Positions 35,333 through 43,408 of a DNA stretch of 54,177 nt are shown here, one piece after another. Positions within the stretch are counted from its first letter, which is position 1; each line of letters starts with the position of its first letter. The position numbers were made by a program, and so were the translations under genes. Source of the stretch: Bacteroidota bacterium (lineage in GTDB: Bacteria > Bacteroidota > Bacteroidia > Chitinophagales > Saprospiraceae). The notes below the pieces were generated by a model. The model ran no database searches. It had not been told where the DNA came from and worked only from the letters and a program-made list of their open reading frames with translations. Where the stretch lies: positions 1 through 54,177 of the forward strand of contig JAKQJD010000249.1 of NCBI GenBank assembly GCA_029561355.1, in the 5' to 3' direction.

Positions 35333-35361
35333 TTGTTTTTCCGCAAAAGGCCTTACTTTTG
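35333..35361 (+). promoter_or_regulatory. Strong Bacteroidota-consensus promoter toward tRNA-Leu
   Basis: TTTG (35332-35335; TTG at 35333-35335), an 18-base spacer, then TACTTTTG (35354-35361). This is the best match to TTTG/TAnnTTTG in the window. Transcription would start about 35367 and run some 190 bases to the mature tRNA 5' end. No ORF of quality lies between. The region then holds an AT-rich segment and the hairpin at 35477-35549. Confidence 0.8.
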
Positions 35362-35476
35362 CGCTCCTTTTTAAAGGAATGCTCAATTGAGGAATTTTGT
35401 TCAGGTTTGTCTGATAGATGTCAAATTGCCTGCCAAAATCGCTTGCGTGGGGTATTTCTTTTTTTGAGGACAGGAA

Positions 35477-35549
35477 TTTGAGGATACGAGGATTTGAGTA
35501 TTCGATTATTCGAATCAAATACTCGAATATTTACATCCTCAAATACTCA
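35477..35549. repeat. Hairpin element, GAGGATTTGAGTATTCGA words, before tRNA-Leu
   Basis: TTTGAGGATACGAGGATTTG and AGTATTCGATTATTCGA on the left, TCGAATCAAATACTCGAATA and CATCCTCAAATACTC on the right. It ends 5 bases before the tRNA. Similar words form the element at 40664-40726. Together with the promoter at 35333-35361 it accounts for the 330-base RSH-tRNA spacer. Confidence 0.8.
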
Positions 35550-35554
35550 CAAAC

Positions 35555-35636
35555 GCGGGCGTGGCGAAATTGGTAGACGTACCAGACTTAGGATCTGGCG
35601 CCGCGAGGCATGGGGGTTCGAGTCCCTCCGCCCGCA
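35555..35636 (+). tRNA. tRNA-Leu (anticodon TAG)
   Basis: The acceptor stem is GCGGGCG/CGCCCGC (35555-35561 with 35629-35635), with the discriminator A at 35636. The anticodon arm CCAGA-CTTAGGA-TCTGG gives anticodon TAG, reading CTA/CTN Leu codons. A short variable arm (GCGCCGCGAGGCAT, type II) and a T arm with GGTTCGAGTCC are present. The CCA end is not encoded (next bases are CCCC). It is followed within 5 bases by TTTTTAGAGCGTGAG, the start of a GTGAGAG hairpin. Confidence 0.95.
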
Positions 35637-35640
35637 CCCC

Positions 35641-35814
35641 TTTTTAGAGCGTGAGAAGTGAGAGGATGAGAGATGTGAGAGCCGACTTCGATTACACCAC
35701 TTCTTTCCAACCATCAGGATTATAGAGCGAAGCGGTGTAATCGAAGTCGGCTCTCACATCTCTCACCCTCTCACACCTCTCACCCTCTCTTTTACTTCTC
35801 ACCTTTCACTTCTA
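35641..35814. repeat. GTGAGAG-family hairpin between tRNA-Leu and tig
   Basis: The left side reads TTTTTAGAGCGTGAGAAGTG, then GTGAGAG words and core GCCGACTTCGATTACACCAC. The right side reads AAGCGGTGTAATCGAAGTCG, GCTCTCACATCTCTCACC and more CTCTCAC words. It ends 7 bases before the tig start. Even here, after a tRNA and no stop codon, the element begins with TAGAG, which shows that TAG belongs to the element. Confidence 0.93.
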
Positions 35815-35820
35815 TACGAT

Positions 35821-37239
35821 ATGGTTGTCCGTAAAGACATCGACAACACTACCGCCATTGTAACCGTTACCGTTACACGCGATGAATTAAGACCAAAACT
35901 CGATGCCGAACTGAAACGTTTTCGCCAGCGCGCACCTATGAAAGGTTTCCGCCCCGGTCAGGCGCCGATGGAGTTCGTGAAAAAAATGTACGGCCCGTCT
36001 ATTTTCGGCGATACGCTGAACGACCTGCTGGCAACCAAACTGTACGACTACCTCCGCGAAAGCAAACTGGATGTACTCGGTCAGCCATTGCCCGTTGCAG
36101 ACCAACAGCAGTTTTCCTTTAAAATCAGCAACCCCGACCCCGAATATACGATCAACTACGAGGTCGGATTCGTAGCGCCTTTCGATATCAAAGGGCTGGA
36201 TAAAAATGAAAAGTTCGAGCGTATCACCGTGTCGAACCTCGATGAACTGGCTGCTGCCGACCTCGAATATGCGCGCAAACGTATGGCGAAACGCAGCAAT
36301 CCGGAAACAGATATTCTGGAAAACGACATTGTGCGTATTGCCGCCCGTGAACTCGACGGCGACCAGGTGAAAGACGGCGGCTGGGAAACCACCATCACCG
36401 TACACCTGAAAAGTATGTCGGAAGGCGCCCTGAAAGAACAGTTGCTTACCCTTAAAAAAGGCGACACCCTGCGCTTCAATGCACGCGAGATCGAAAACCA
36501 GGAAAAAGAAGCCTCTTACCGCAAATACATTCTGAACCTGCCGGAAGACGACGACCGTACGGTGGGCGATCAGTTTGAAGGCGTCATCGAAGACGTGAAC
36601 CGCGTAGAAGACGCGGCGGAACTGAACGAAGAATTCTATCAGGGCTATTTCGGCGGCGGCGTCAACAACGAAGCCGAAGCCATCGAAAAAATAAAAAGCG
36701 GTATCGTTCAATTTTACGACATCCGCTCCAACGCACTGCTGATGCGCTCTTTCCAGGAACGCCTCATGGAACTCAACCAGCTCGAACTGCCGGAAGTTTT
36801 CCTGAAGCGCTGGCTGAAAGTAACCAACGAAGGCAAACTCGCCGACGACCAGATCGAAAGCGAATACCCGGCGTTTGCCGACAACCTGCGCTGGACGATG
36901 CTGCGCGACAAGATCAAGGAACAGTTCGGCCTCGAAGTGACCGACGAAGACCTGTACCAGGAATACGTCAAACGCGTACGCAACTACTTCCAGATGGACC
37001 TGCCCGATAATGTGCTTGCCAGCAGCGTGGAAAGCCTCATGAAAAATGAGAAGGATACTGAAAGCACCCGCCGCGACCTGGAAACCGACAAGATTTTCCA
37101 GGCTGTTCTGGACCAGGTGACGGTGAACGACAAAGCCGTGCCTTCCGATGAATTCCACAAAATACTGGAGGAGGTGACTAAAAAAGCGGAGTCGGAACAG
37201 GTAGAAGATGCCGCACTGCGCGCTTCCATCGAGGAATAA
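35821..37239 (+). CDS. tig: Trigger factor
   Basis: The 472-residue ribosome-bound chaperone helps nascent proteins fold. The N-terminal ribosome-binding domain shows FRQRAPMKGFRPGQAPMEFV (about 34-53, in place of the GFRxGKxP motif of other phyla), followed by a peptidyl-prolyl isomerase-like region (about 165-255, in Bacteroidota often degenerate) and the helical C-terminal arms (about 270-440). Length matches Bacteroidota trigger factors. No promoter is visible: its upstream DNA is entirely the hairpin element, so it may be read from the tRNA promoter. Confidence 0.93.
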   Translation: MVVRKDIDNTTAIVTVTVTRDELRPKLDAELKRFRQRAPMKGFRPGQAPMEFVKKMYGPSIFGDTLNDLLATKLYDYLRESKLDVLGQPLPVADQQQFSFKISNPDPEYTINYEVGFVAPFDIKGLDKNEKFERITVSNLDELAAADLEYARKRMAKRSNPETDILENDIVRIAARELDGDQVKDGGWETTITVHLKSMSEGALKEQLLTLKKGDTLRFNAREIENQEKEASYRKYILNLPEDDDRTVGDQFEGVIEDVNRVEDAAELNEEFYQGYFGGGVNNEAEAIEKIKSGIVQFYDIRSNALLMRSFQERLMELNQLELPEVFLKRWLKVTNEGKLADDQIESEYPAFADNLRWTMLRDKIKEQFGLEVTDEDLYQEYVKRVRNYFQMDLPDNVLASSVESLMKNEKDTESTRRDLETDKIFQAVLDQVTVNDKAVPSDEFHKILEEVTKKAESEQVEDAALRASIEE

Positions 37240-37395
37240 AAGACACTTTTTACCGGTTTTTACAAGCAGACGGACAAGGGTTGCAGAAAGTTCATAAAGG
37301 TTTTATTAACCTATACTTGTGAACTTTGTGCAACCCTTGCGTATTTTGTAGTCGTAATTTTGCGCCGGCGCCAAAGCCGCCGCCATGCACAGATA

Positions 37396-38667
37396 ATGAA
37401 TAACAATATCATTCGCCGCGTCATCGTACTGGGCGCAATTTCCATCCTCAGCCTGCTCACCGTACAGACATACTGGGTGTTGCGTACCTGGGACATCCAG
37501 GAGCGTGAATTCAACCGAAAGGTGAACCAGGCGATGCTCGACGCAGTCATCGACCTGGGTAAAATCAACGGATTTACTCCGCCCCCCGATAATTTTGTCC
37601 GTCAGTTGTCCTCCAACTACTGGGTCGTCAATATCGAGAACCCGTTCCAGGCCGACGACCTGGAATACTACCTGGCCAAGGAGTTTCAGCAGCAGAACCT
37701 GAAAGAAGATTACAAATACGCTATTTTCGACTGCACCAGCGACCAGATGGTGCGCGGCAAACTCATCAAATATACCGCATCCGAAGAGCCACTGGCAGAG
37801 CCCCTGCAAAAGCATTACGACAGTAATTTTATTTACTATTTCGGGGTGGAATTCCCGGGCAAAACCACCAATATCCTCACCAATATGTGGATCGTGATTT
37901 TTTTCACCATCCTCATGCTCATCACCGTCGCGTTTTTTGTGTACACCATGATCGTTATCCTGCGCCAGAAACAACTGTCCGAATTGCAGCGGGATTTCAT
38001 CAACAACATGACGCACGAATTCAAAACACCCATTTCCACGATCAATATATCTACCGACGTTTTTCTGCAAAATGAAAAAGTACAGGGCGACCAGCGCCTC
38101 CACCGCTATTCGGGTATCATCAAAGAACAGGTGCTGCGCCTGAATACACAGGTGGAAAAAGTGCTGCAACTTGCAAAAATCGAACGCGACAACATCGAGC
38201 TGCACGTCGAAGACGTCAACCTGGCCGAACTTGTCACGAGTATTTCCCCTTCCATCGAAATCAAGGTGAACGATAAAAAAGGTATCCTGCACCTCGACCT
38301 CAATGCCGCCAATCCGTGGGTGCGCGCCGACCGCCTGCACCTCACCAATATCCTCCACAACCTGGTGGACAATGCCGTGAAATACTCAAAACAAACGCCG
38401 GAAATACACATCCGGCTGTTCAATGAATCCAACAACCTGGCGCTTAGTGTGCAGGATAACGGCATCGGTATTCCGAAAGAGCACCAGAAACGGGTATTCG
38501 ATAAATTTTACCGCGTGCCCACCGGCAACGTCCACAACGTGAAAGGATTCGGTCTGGGGCTGTTTTACGTGAAAACCATGTGCCAGGAGCACAAATGGAA
38601 ACTCGACCTGTACAGCGAGGTCAACAAAGGCACTACCATCACCATACGAATGCCCCAATCGAAATGA
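37396..38667 (+). CDS. Membrane sensor histidine kinase
   Basis: A 423-residue two-component kinase with a helix at about 10-28, an extracytoplasmic sensor of about 135 residues, a second helix at about 163-188, then HisKA with phosphoacceptor His207 in NNMTHEFKTPIS and a HATPase domain with N-box NLVDNAVKYS, GIGIPKEHQKRVF and GFGLGLFYVKTM. It resembles RprX-type kinases of this phylum. No response regulator gene is adjacent; its partner must be elsewhere. It overlaps aroB by ATGA, so the two are translationally coupled. A TAATTTTG box at 37355-37362 may be its -7 element. The start was set at MNNNIIRRVI. Confidence 0.9.
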   Translation: MNNNIIRRVIVLGAISILSLLTVQTYWVLRTWDIQEREFNRKVNQAMLDAVIDLGKINGFTPPPDNFVRQLSSNYWVVNIENPFQADDLEYYLAKEFQQQNLKEDYKYAIFDCTSDQMVRGKLIKYTASEEPLAEPLQKHYDSNFIYYFGVEFPGKTTNILTNMWIVIFFTILMLITVAFFVYTMIVILRQKQLSELQRDFINNMTHEFKTPISTINISTDVFLQNEKVQGDQRLHRYSGIIKEQVLRLNTQVEKVLQLAKIERDNIELHVEDVNLAELVTSISPSIEIKVNDKKGILHLDLNAANPWVRADRLHLTNILHNLVDNAVKYSKQTPEIHIRLFNESNNLALSVQDNGIGIPKEHQKRVFDKFYRVPTGNVHNVKGFGLGLFYVKTMCQEHKWKLDLYSEVNKGTTITIRMPQSK

Positions 38668-39749
38668 CGACTGTTTTTCGGCCCGGCGATGCATATCCGG
38701 TAATGCTGGGCGATCTGGCGCAAACATTCCCCGACTGGCTGGCTCAACGCCGTGCCTCCGGCATCCTGCTCCTGACCGACACGAATACGCGCCGGCACTG
38801 CCTGCCCCTTTTTCTGAAAGCCACCGGACTTTCTGCCGATACGCCTGTGGTGGAAATTCCCGCCGGAGAATCGCGTAAAAACGTGGCTACCTGTATTTCC
38901 CTCTGGGAACATATGCTGCAGGCGCGGCTCGACCGCCATGCGCTGGTGATCAACCTCGGCGGCGGCGTGATCGGCGATATGGGCGGCTTTTGCGCCGCTA
39001 CCTGGAAACGCGGCGTCGATTTTGTGCAAGTGCCGACTACCCTGCTTTCCATGACCGACGCGGCCATCGGCGGCAAACTCGGCATCGATTTTCAGCAGGT
39101 AAAAAATACGATCGGCGTTTTTCAGAACCCCGCAGCGGTATTCGTCGACCCGGCTTTTTTGAAAACCCTTCCCGAACGCGAACTGCGCAGCGGGTTCGCC
39201 GAAGTGATCAAACATGCGCTCATCGGCGCGCCCGAACTCTGGAATATGGTCAGGGATTATACGCCCGAACGCCTGAGCATGGCTTCGTCCGAAACCTGGC
39301 TGGAAATTCTGCGTCTGTCCATTGCCGTCAAAGTGCGCGTCGTCACCGAAGACCCGCACGAAAAAGGTATCCGTATGCTGCTGAATTACGGTCATACCAT
39401 CGGCCACGCGCTGGAAAGTTATTTTCTCGAAACAGACGACCCGCTGACACACGGAGAAGCCATCGCTATCGGTATGCTGACGGAGAGCTGGATACAACAT
39501 ACGCGCCTGGGCAAAGACGTGCCGGACGAATGGATCCGCCTGATGCTGCGCATTTTTCCGCACAATCCCATTGCCAGCAGCATCGTTCCGGAAATATGGC
39601 ACACCATGCAGCAGGACAAAAAGAACAAGGCGGGCAGTGTGCGCATGGCTTTGCCTGGCAAAAACGCTTTCGACATGGAAGTGCTGGAGCCTACGGAAAG
39701 GGAAGTGGAGGAGAGTTTGGGGTTTTATAACGGTTTGAAGAAGGTTTGA
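38664..39749 (+). CDS. aroB: 3-dehydroquinate synthase
   Basis: The 361-residue shikimate-pathway enzyme turns DAHP into 3-dehydroquinate using NAD+ and a divalent metal. Marks: GESRKNVATCISLWE, GGGVIGDMGGFCAATWKRG (about 94-112), VPTTLLSMTDAAIGGKLGID (about 115-134), EVIKHALIG and the metal-ligand LNYGHTIGHALE (about 235-246). The start ATG overlaps the kinase stop by four bases (ATGA). No other aro gene is near. The stop TGA lies inside the left arm of a perfect 45-bp inverted repeat. Confidence 0.96.
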   Translation: MTTVFRPGDAYPVMLGDLAQTFPDWLAQRRASGILLLTDTNTRRHCLPLFLKATGLSADTPVVEIPAGESRKNVATCISLWEHMLQARLDRHALVINLGGGVIGDMGGFCAATWKRGVDFVQVPTTLLSMTDAAIGGKLGIDFQQVKNTIGVFQNPAAVFVDPAFLKTLPERELRSGFAEVIKHALIGAPELWNMVRDYTPERLSMASSETWLEILRLSIAVKVRVVTEDPHEKGIRMLLNYGHTIGHALESYFLETDDPLTHGEAIAIGMLTESWIQHTRLGKDVPDEWIRLMLRIFPHNPIASSIVPEIWHTMQQDKKNKAGSVRMALPGKNAFDMEVLEPTEREVEESLGFYNGLKKV

Positions 39750-39852
39750 ATCAGGATTGGAAGGATTAAAAAAAGGATTGGAAGGATAGAGTCCTGATCA
39801 CGGGAACATCCTTCCAATCCTTTTTTTAATCCTTCCAATCCTGATTCAAACC
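39743..39852. repeat. Perfect 45-bp inverted repeat joining aroB and DUF1361 ends
   Basis: The left arm 39743-39787 and right arm 39808-39852 are exact reverse complements, with a 20-base loop. Words are GGATTGGAAGGATT with an A7 stretch. The left arm holds the aroB stop; the right arm holds the last nine codons of DUF1361 (GLNQDWKD and stop). The T7 inside the right arm could help termination in both directions. Confidence 0.97.
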
Positions 39853-40488
39853 CACCGGCGCATAAAAATGATGGTATATACTATACAAGCCAAACAGGAT
39901 GAACCCGAATACCAGCGTCACCTGCACCGACAGCGGGTTGTCGAACTGGTGTATTATCCGGCCTGCCGACCAAAACGGCTTGTGAAACAAATCCCAGCTA
40001 TTCAGTCTGCAATACCGGCCCAGGTACACGCCAAAGCCTGACAGAACGCTGCAACTCAGAATAAGCAACCACGCGGCCGGGGCATTAAAATAATGCCGGA
40101 ACAATCCGTAGGCTTTTTGCAGGGAGTGCAGCCCGACAATCAAACCGGTAAAGGCGAACAAAAAAATCAGCAGACTATCGAACCAGAGGATGTTCTGGCT
40201 GTAACCTTTCAGGTGCAGCAGGTCGGTAATGATGTACGGTGCGTTCGGGAAAAACAGCAACCACGCCGGAAATACTAAAAAAATGGCCCATCTGTTGCGT
40301 TTTCCGGCCTGCAATCCGGCAGCAAGGCTGGTTATAAAAAACGGTATCCAGGCCAAAAACAGATTCCAGATCAGGAAACTGAAACGCGTTTCTTCTTTCA
40401 TGGTCACCCGCACACACACCAGTGCGATGCATAAAGCGGAAAGCGCAATCAATCCTTGTGTCGACCGGTTCAGGTTTGTCGGGAACAT
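39826..40488 (-). CDS. DUF1361 family membrane protein
   Basis: A 220-residue inner-membrane protein with about seven helices. Family marks are FFPNAPYIITDLLHL (about 79-93) and GFGVYLGRYCRLNSWD (about 151-166). DUF1361 proteins are found in Bacteroidota and Firmicutes and have no assigned function. The last eight residues GLNQDWKD are encoded within the repeat arm at 39808-39852 and are probably not part of the ancestral protein. On the minus strand TATATTTG (40511-40518) could be its -7 box. Confidence 0.85.
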   Translation of the reverse strand: MFPTNLNRSTQGLIALSALCIALVCVRVTMKEETRFSFLIWNLFLAWIPFFITSLAAGLQAGKRNRWAIFLVFPAWLLFFPNAPYIITDLLHLKGYSQNILWFDSLLIFLFAFTGLIVGLHSLQKAYGLFRHYFNAPAAWLLILSCSVLSGFGVYLGRYCRLNSWDLFHKPFWSAGRIIHQFDNPLSVQVTLVFGFILFGLYSIYHHFYAPVGLNQDWKD

Positions 40489-40541
40489 ATGCAGGAAGTT
40501 TATTTGCCAACAAATATAAGATCTATACGCCCTGAGAGTAT

Positions 40542-40558
40542 GAAAATCTCAACATGCT
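40542..40558 (-). repeat. 17-mer shared with the GH1 upstream region
   Basis: GAAAATCTCAACATGCT here is the exact reverse complement of AGCATGTTGAGATTTTC at 11050-11066. Both lie upstream of genes, but here without a matching opposite arm. Nearby, GCAGGCACTGT/ACAGTACCTGC (about 40579-40607) and GCGGGT-ACTTGA-ACCCGC form hairpins. Confidence 0.55.
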
Positions 40559-40663
40559 CTCTGCCATAAATAAAAAAGCAGGCACTGTGCGCATGACAGT
40601 ACCTGCAAAAGGGGGATTTGAGATGCGGGTACTTGAACCCGCACCGAAAGAAATGCTTGATGG

Positions 40664-40726
40664 GAGGATTTGAGGATTCGAGTATCTGATTCAAATACTC
40701 GAATACTCAACTCCTCGAATCCTCAA
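40664..40726. repeat. Hairpin element, GAGGATTCGAGTATC words, behind DUF5777
   Basis: GGATTTGAGGATTCGAGTAT on the left and ATACTCGAATACTCAACTCC then TCGAATCCTC on the right. It starts just after the DUF5777 stop TAG on the minus strand and uses the same words as 35477-35549. Confidence 0.75.
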
Positions 40727-40730
40727 AAAA

Positions 40731-41642
40731 CTATTCCAGCCCTTTAGGCTTCTTCACCGTAAACACCCGCGAAATATTGAACCCGAAACGGATCCCGCTC
40801 AGCAGGCGGTCTTCGTCGTTTTTGAAGAACCAGTCTTCCTGCGTTTCGGTGATAAAACCCTTGTAGGTCATATCGTTGGTGTTGGTGAAATGGAGTTGGA
40901 ACACGTGTCCGCCCGTTTCGATATCCACGCCGACTGAAAGCGACTGCGCGAAATTGGTTGTGATCTGGCCGTCGGGCACGTAATAATATTCCGCATTGAA
41001 GGCTACACGTTTGGTCAGTTTGATCCGGCCGCCGATACCCATAGCCAGTACGTCGTTTTTGTCTTCGGGGGTTGCCACGAGGTTTCGGTGCACCAGCGTC
41101 GGCATCAATTGCAGCGTCAGGCTGTTGTTGAATTTACGCGCCAACAGCAACTGGTGCGTATAAAACAGCCTCGAACTGAATTTATTGTCGCGTTCGCTGT
41201 CGGAGAACTTCACCGTTTTGATCTGACCGTCGATCAAATACGAGAGACTGACGGGCATATTTCGTTTACCGGTACTTTGTCTGAGAATGCGGTATTTTAA
41301 AAAACCGTCAAATATTTTTTCATTGCTGTTGCGGCCGATGCCCACCATAAGGCGGTTGGTGATACCGTAATCGAAGCCGATGCGGATGGTAGCGCCATCG
41401 AGCCCGAAAAAGTCGTACACGCTTTGGCGGACAGGTCCGAAGCGGTGCGAGATTTTGAAATCGAGCACACCGGGCGCCGTGTTTTCAATAGAATGCCCGT
41501 TGATGATGCGGTCAGTTTTAAAACTGGCTGTGACGTAGTCGGTCGTTTTTTCTTCGCCGAGCATGGAGAGCAGGTCGTCCTGGGCGGACAGCCATTGACT
41601 ACAGAACAGGATGGCAAGGGCAAGGGTAAGGATTCTTTTCAT
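40731..41642 (-). CDS. DUF5777 family outer-membrane beta-barrel protein
   Basis: A 303-residue exported protein with a signal peptide (MKRILTLALAILFCSQWLSAQ). Family text is clear: TASFKTDRIINGHSIENTAPGVLDFKI as two segments near 40-66, HRFGPVRQSVYDFFGLD, then strands to the end with NRLMVGIGRN and AEYYYVPDGQI. It should form a barrel in the outer membrane. It is the last gene of a five-gene minus-strand series with YceI, OB-fold and cytochrome genes, a set I recall as recurrent in Bacteroidota. A porin-like or redox-partner role is inference. Confidence 0.88.
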   Translation of the reverse strand: MKRILTLALAILFCSQWLSAQDDLLSMLGEEKTTDYVTASFKTDRIINGHSIENTAPGVLDFKISHRFGPVRQSVYDFFGLDGATIRIGFDYGITNRLMVGIGRNSNEKIFDGFLKYRILRQSTGKRNMPVSLSYLIDGQIKTVKFSDSERDNKFSSRLFYTHQLLLARKFNNSLTLQLMPTLVHRNLVATPEDKNDVLAMGIGGRIKLTKRVAFNAEYYYVPDGQITTNFAQSLSVGVDIETGGHVFQLHFTNTNDMTYKGFITETQEDWFFKNDEDRLLSGIRFGFNISRVFTVKKPKGLE

Positions 41643-41653
41643 TGAGTTTGTGT

Positions 41654-41768
41654 TTGGTTATTGGTTATTTGTTATTGGTTATTAGTGTGGTAACCCTTGG
41701 CATATGCGCTCTGAAGCCAAGCGTTACCACACTAATAACCAATAACAAATAACCAATAACAAATAACG
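41654..41768. repeat. Long hairpin, GGTTATTGG family, between yceI and DUF5777
   Basis: TTGGTTATTGGTTATTTG and GTTATTGGTTATTAGTGTGG on one side, CCACACTAATAACCAATAAC and AAATAACCAATAACAAATAAC on the other, arms of about 50 bases with core GTGTGGTAACCCTTGGC. It fills the spacer from 3 bases after the yceI stop to the DUF5777 upstream region. It shares core and words with 16755-16866. Confidence 0.93.
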
Positions 41769-41770
41769 AT

Positions 41771-42325
41771 TTAAGATTTCAACGGAGCCAAAACAGCGCT
41801 CACCACCACTTTGATCTCCTTGGCAATGTTGTCTTTAACAAGAGAAGGAATGGTGATTTTGTAGTCTTCGGGTTTGATCACGAAATTGGACAGCACTTCC
41901 AGATTGCCATTTGATACTTTCAGGGTACCTTCCATGTTCACGTCGCGTTCTACGCCGTGGATGGTCAGTTTGCCGCTGGTTTTGACATTGTATTTGCCGT
42001 CCTGGTTAAATTTGACTTCGTTCAGGTTGGTGATCTGGCCTTTGTACTGCGCGTTCGGATAAACGGACGACTCCAGGTAGTTTTCGTTGAAGTGTTCCTG
42101 CATCAGGGCTTTTTCGAACAAAAAACCCTTGATCAGCACTTTCCACTCCATTTTGCCGGTAGCGGCATCGAGTACGCAGGTGCCGCTTTTGTTCAGGCCT
42201 TCGATTTTTTCCATCGGCGTTTCGGAACTGAACTTGATCTTGGCGTCGCGGGTGAAAAATTTCTGTGCCTGACCGGCATGCGCCAACAGGAACAAAGCGG
42301 AAAAAACAAAAATGATCTTTTTCAT
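41771..42325 (-). CDS. YceI family periplasmic protein
   Basis: A 184-residue exported protein with a signal peptide (ends HAGQAQ). The YceI lipocalin-like pattern is visible: KIKFSSETPMEKIEGLNKSG (about 29-48), ALMQEHFNENYLES with the conserved His/Asn (about 73-86), YPNAQYKGQI, the LTIHGVERDVNMEGTL strand (about 119-134) and VIKPEDYKITIPSL. YceI proteins bind isoprenoid quinone-like lipids. In this setting it could pass lipids or electrons among the neighbouring redox proteins. Confidence 0.93.
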   Translation of the reverse strand: MKKIIFVFSALFLLAHAGQAQKFFTRDAKIKFSSETPMEKIEGLNKSGTCVLDAATGKMEWKVLIKGFLFEKALMQEHFNENYLESSVYPNAQYKGQITNLNEVKFNQDGKYNVKTSGKLTIHGVERDVNMEGTLKVSNGNLEVLSNFVIKPEDYKITIPSLVKDNIAKEIKVVVSAVLAPLKS

Positions 42326-42351
42326 AGTGATAATTTTAAACGGTTAAATGT

Positions 42352-42460
42352 TAGGGTGTTTCGTATGTGGTGTTTGGTGTTTCGGGTGCTTCGCTCCAGT
42401 GGCTTGCAATGACTTGAACAAAGCACCCGAAACACCAAACACCACACCCCAAACACCCTA
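42352..42460. repeat. Long hairpin, GTGTTTGGTGTTTCGGG words, including a stop codon
   Basis: The left arm starts TAGGGTGTTTCG at 42352. The right arm ends AAACACCCTA at 42460, and its last three bases are the TAG stop of the OB-fold gene on the minus strand. The centre includes GCTTCGCTCCAGT, also found in the loop of the GTGAGAG element at 30637-30649. Confidence 0.92.
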
Positions 42461-42880
42461 TTGTTTCGCTTCCACGCATTCCACAAATACCACATCCAGA
42501 TTCAGGCCGGTGCATTTACCTTTAAAAGTCACCTGTTCGCCGGACTGAAAATCGGTGCGTGTGTGCTTGGCGAACGGGCTGAGTTCGCAGGCCACAACGC
42601 CCATTTCACTGCCGGCATCCAGACTTACCTTGACGGATCCATCGGGATCCTTGGAGGCTTCTTTCACCTTTCCGGTAATGGCTACGACTTTATCGAGGTA
42701 TTTCGCATTGGCGGCGTTTTCGTCGGTATTGTATTCGTTGTAAAGTGCGGTGGCATCCACTGCCACGTCGGTTTTGGCGGCAGCAAGGTCTTGATGCGGT
42801 TTATTCCAGAGTTGGTAGCCTACTACTGCCCCGATCAGGACAGCAGCCAGCAGGACGTACAGAATGGTCCTTCTTTTCAT
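42458..42880 (-). CDS. OB-fold (tRNA_anti-like) membrane-anchored protein
   Basis: A 140-residue protein with an N-terminal helix (residues 5-22) and an OB-fold of the tRNA_anti-like type: VDATALYNEYNTDENAANAK (about 40-59), YLDKVVAITGKVKEA (about 60-74), VKVSLDAG, VVACELSPF and VTFKGKCTG near 120. Family members lie in the periplasm and are frequently beside YceI or cytochrome genes; the ligand is unknown. The stop TAG is the terminal triplet of the hairpin arm that follows. Confidence 0.85.
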   Translation of the reverse strand: MKRRTILYVLLAAVLIGAVVGYQLWNKPHQDLAAAKTDVAVDATALYNEYNTDENAANAKYLDKVVAITGKVKEASKDPDGSVKVSLDAGSEMGVVACELSPFAKHTRTDFQSGEQVTFKGKCTGLNLDVVFVECVEAKQ

Positions 42881-42917
42881 TTTGTTGTTGACTTGAATAT
42901 GAATAATGTTGAAATCT

Positions 42918-42979
42918 CCTCTCTAAATCCAGAAGCGAAGCAGTGTAATCTACGGTCTCTCACTTCTCACTTCTCACCT
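42918..42979 (-). repeat. GTGAGAG half-element
   Basis: On the minus strand after the cytochrome stop: TAG-AGGTGAGAAGTGAGAAG, GTGAGAGACC, then core GTAGATTACACTGCTTCGC. The far end is TTTAGAGAGGAG (CTCTA boundary on plus). Confidence 0.85.
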
Positions 42980-43363
42980 CTAATTCTGCGGTGCTCCGGC
43001 CCGTATCCACGACAAAATCTTCTGGCGGTCGCAGTCGGGCAGCAGGCCACCTTCGCTCAGCGGCGGCATCGGGTTGGCGGCGTTGTTGGTGCGGTCGGCC
43101 ATTTTGCCGGAAAGTGCGTAGTCTTTGGCGTGATCGTAGCCGTCGAGGATATAGCCCGAAAATTCGGGCTCCGATTCCTTGTGGCATTTGTAGCAGTGGT
43201 CCTGCAGCAATGGCTGGATGAAGGTGGCGTAACTTACGTTGGTAGTGTCGCAGGGGGTGCCGCTGCCATACAGGTCCTGTTCGTTGTCGTAATAGCAACC
43301 GGGAGGAAAGGTTAGTACCATGGCGCAAAGGGCCATGCCAAGGAGAAAAAGTGTTCTTTTCAT
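42980..43363 (-). CDS. Small monoheme c-type cytochrome lipoprotein
   Basis: A 127-residue exported protein with lipobox-like PPGC near residue 22. One heme c site is present, CYKCH (about residues 57-61), and the likely distal Met ligand is in NPMPPL (about 96-101). The end is DRQKILSWIRAGAPQN, typical of planctomycete-type cytochrome c domains. It is one of two related cytochromes in this series. The start was moved inward to the Met before the signal peptide. Confidence 0.85.
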   Translation of the reverse strand: MKRTLFLLGMALCAMVLTFPPGCYYDNEQDLYGSGTPCDTTNVSYATFIQPLLQDHCYKCHKESEPEFSGYILDGYDHAKDYALSGKMADRTNNAANPMPPLSEGGLLPDCDRQKILSWIRAGAPQN

Positions 43364-43408
43364 GTGTTTTTTAATGATCGAAAATACTATGTGTGAATGG
43401 CTTTCTGT

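Noticed and set aside
35419..35580. Open frame in the leader between the strong promoter and tRNA-Leu
   Set aside because: It runs through a hairpin and into the tRNA gene itself, so it is not a likely protein gene.
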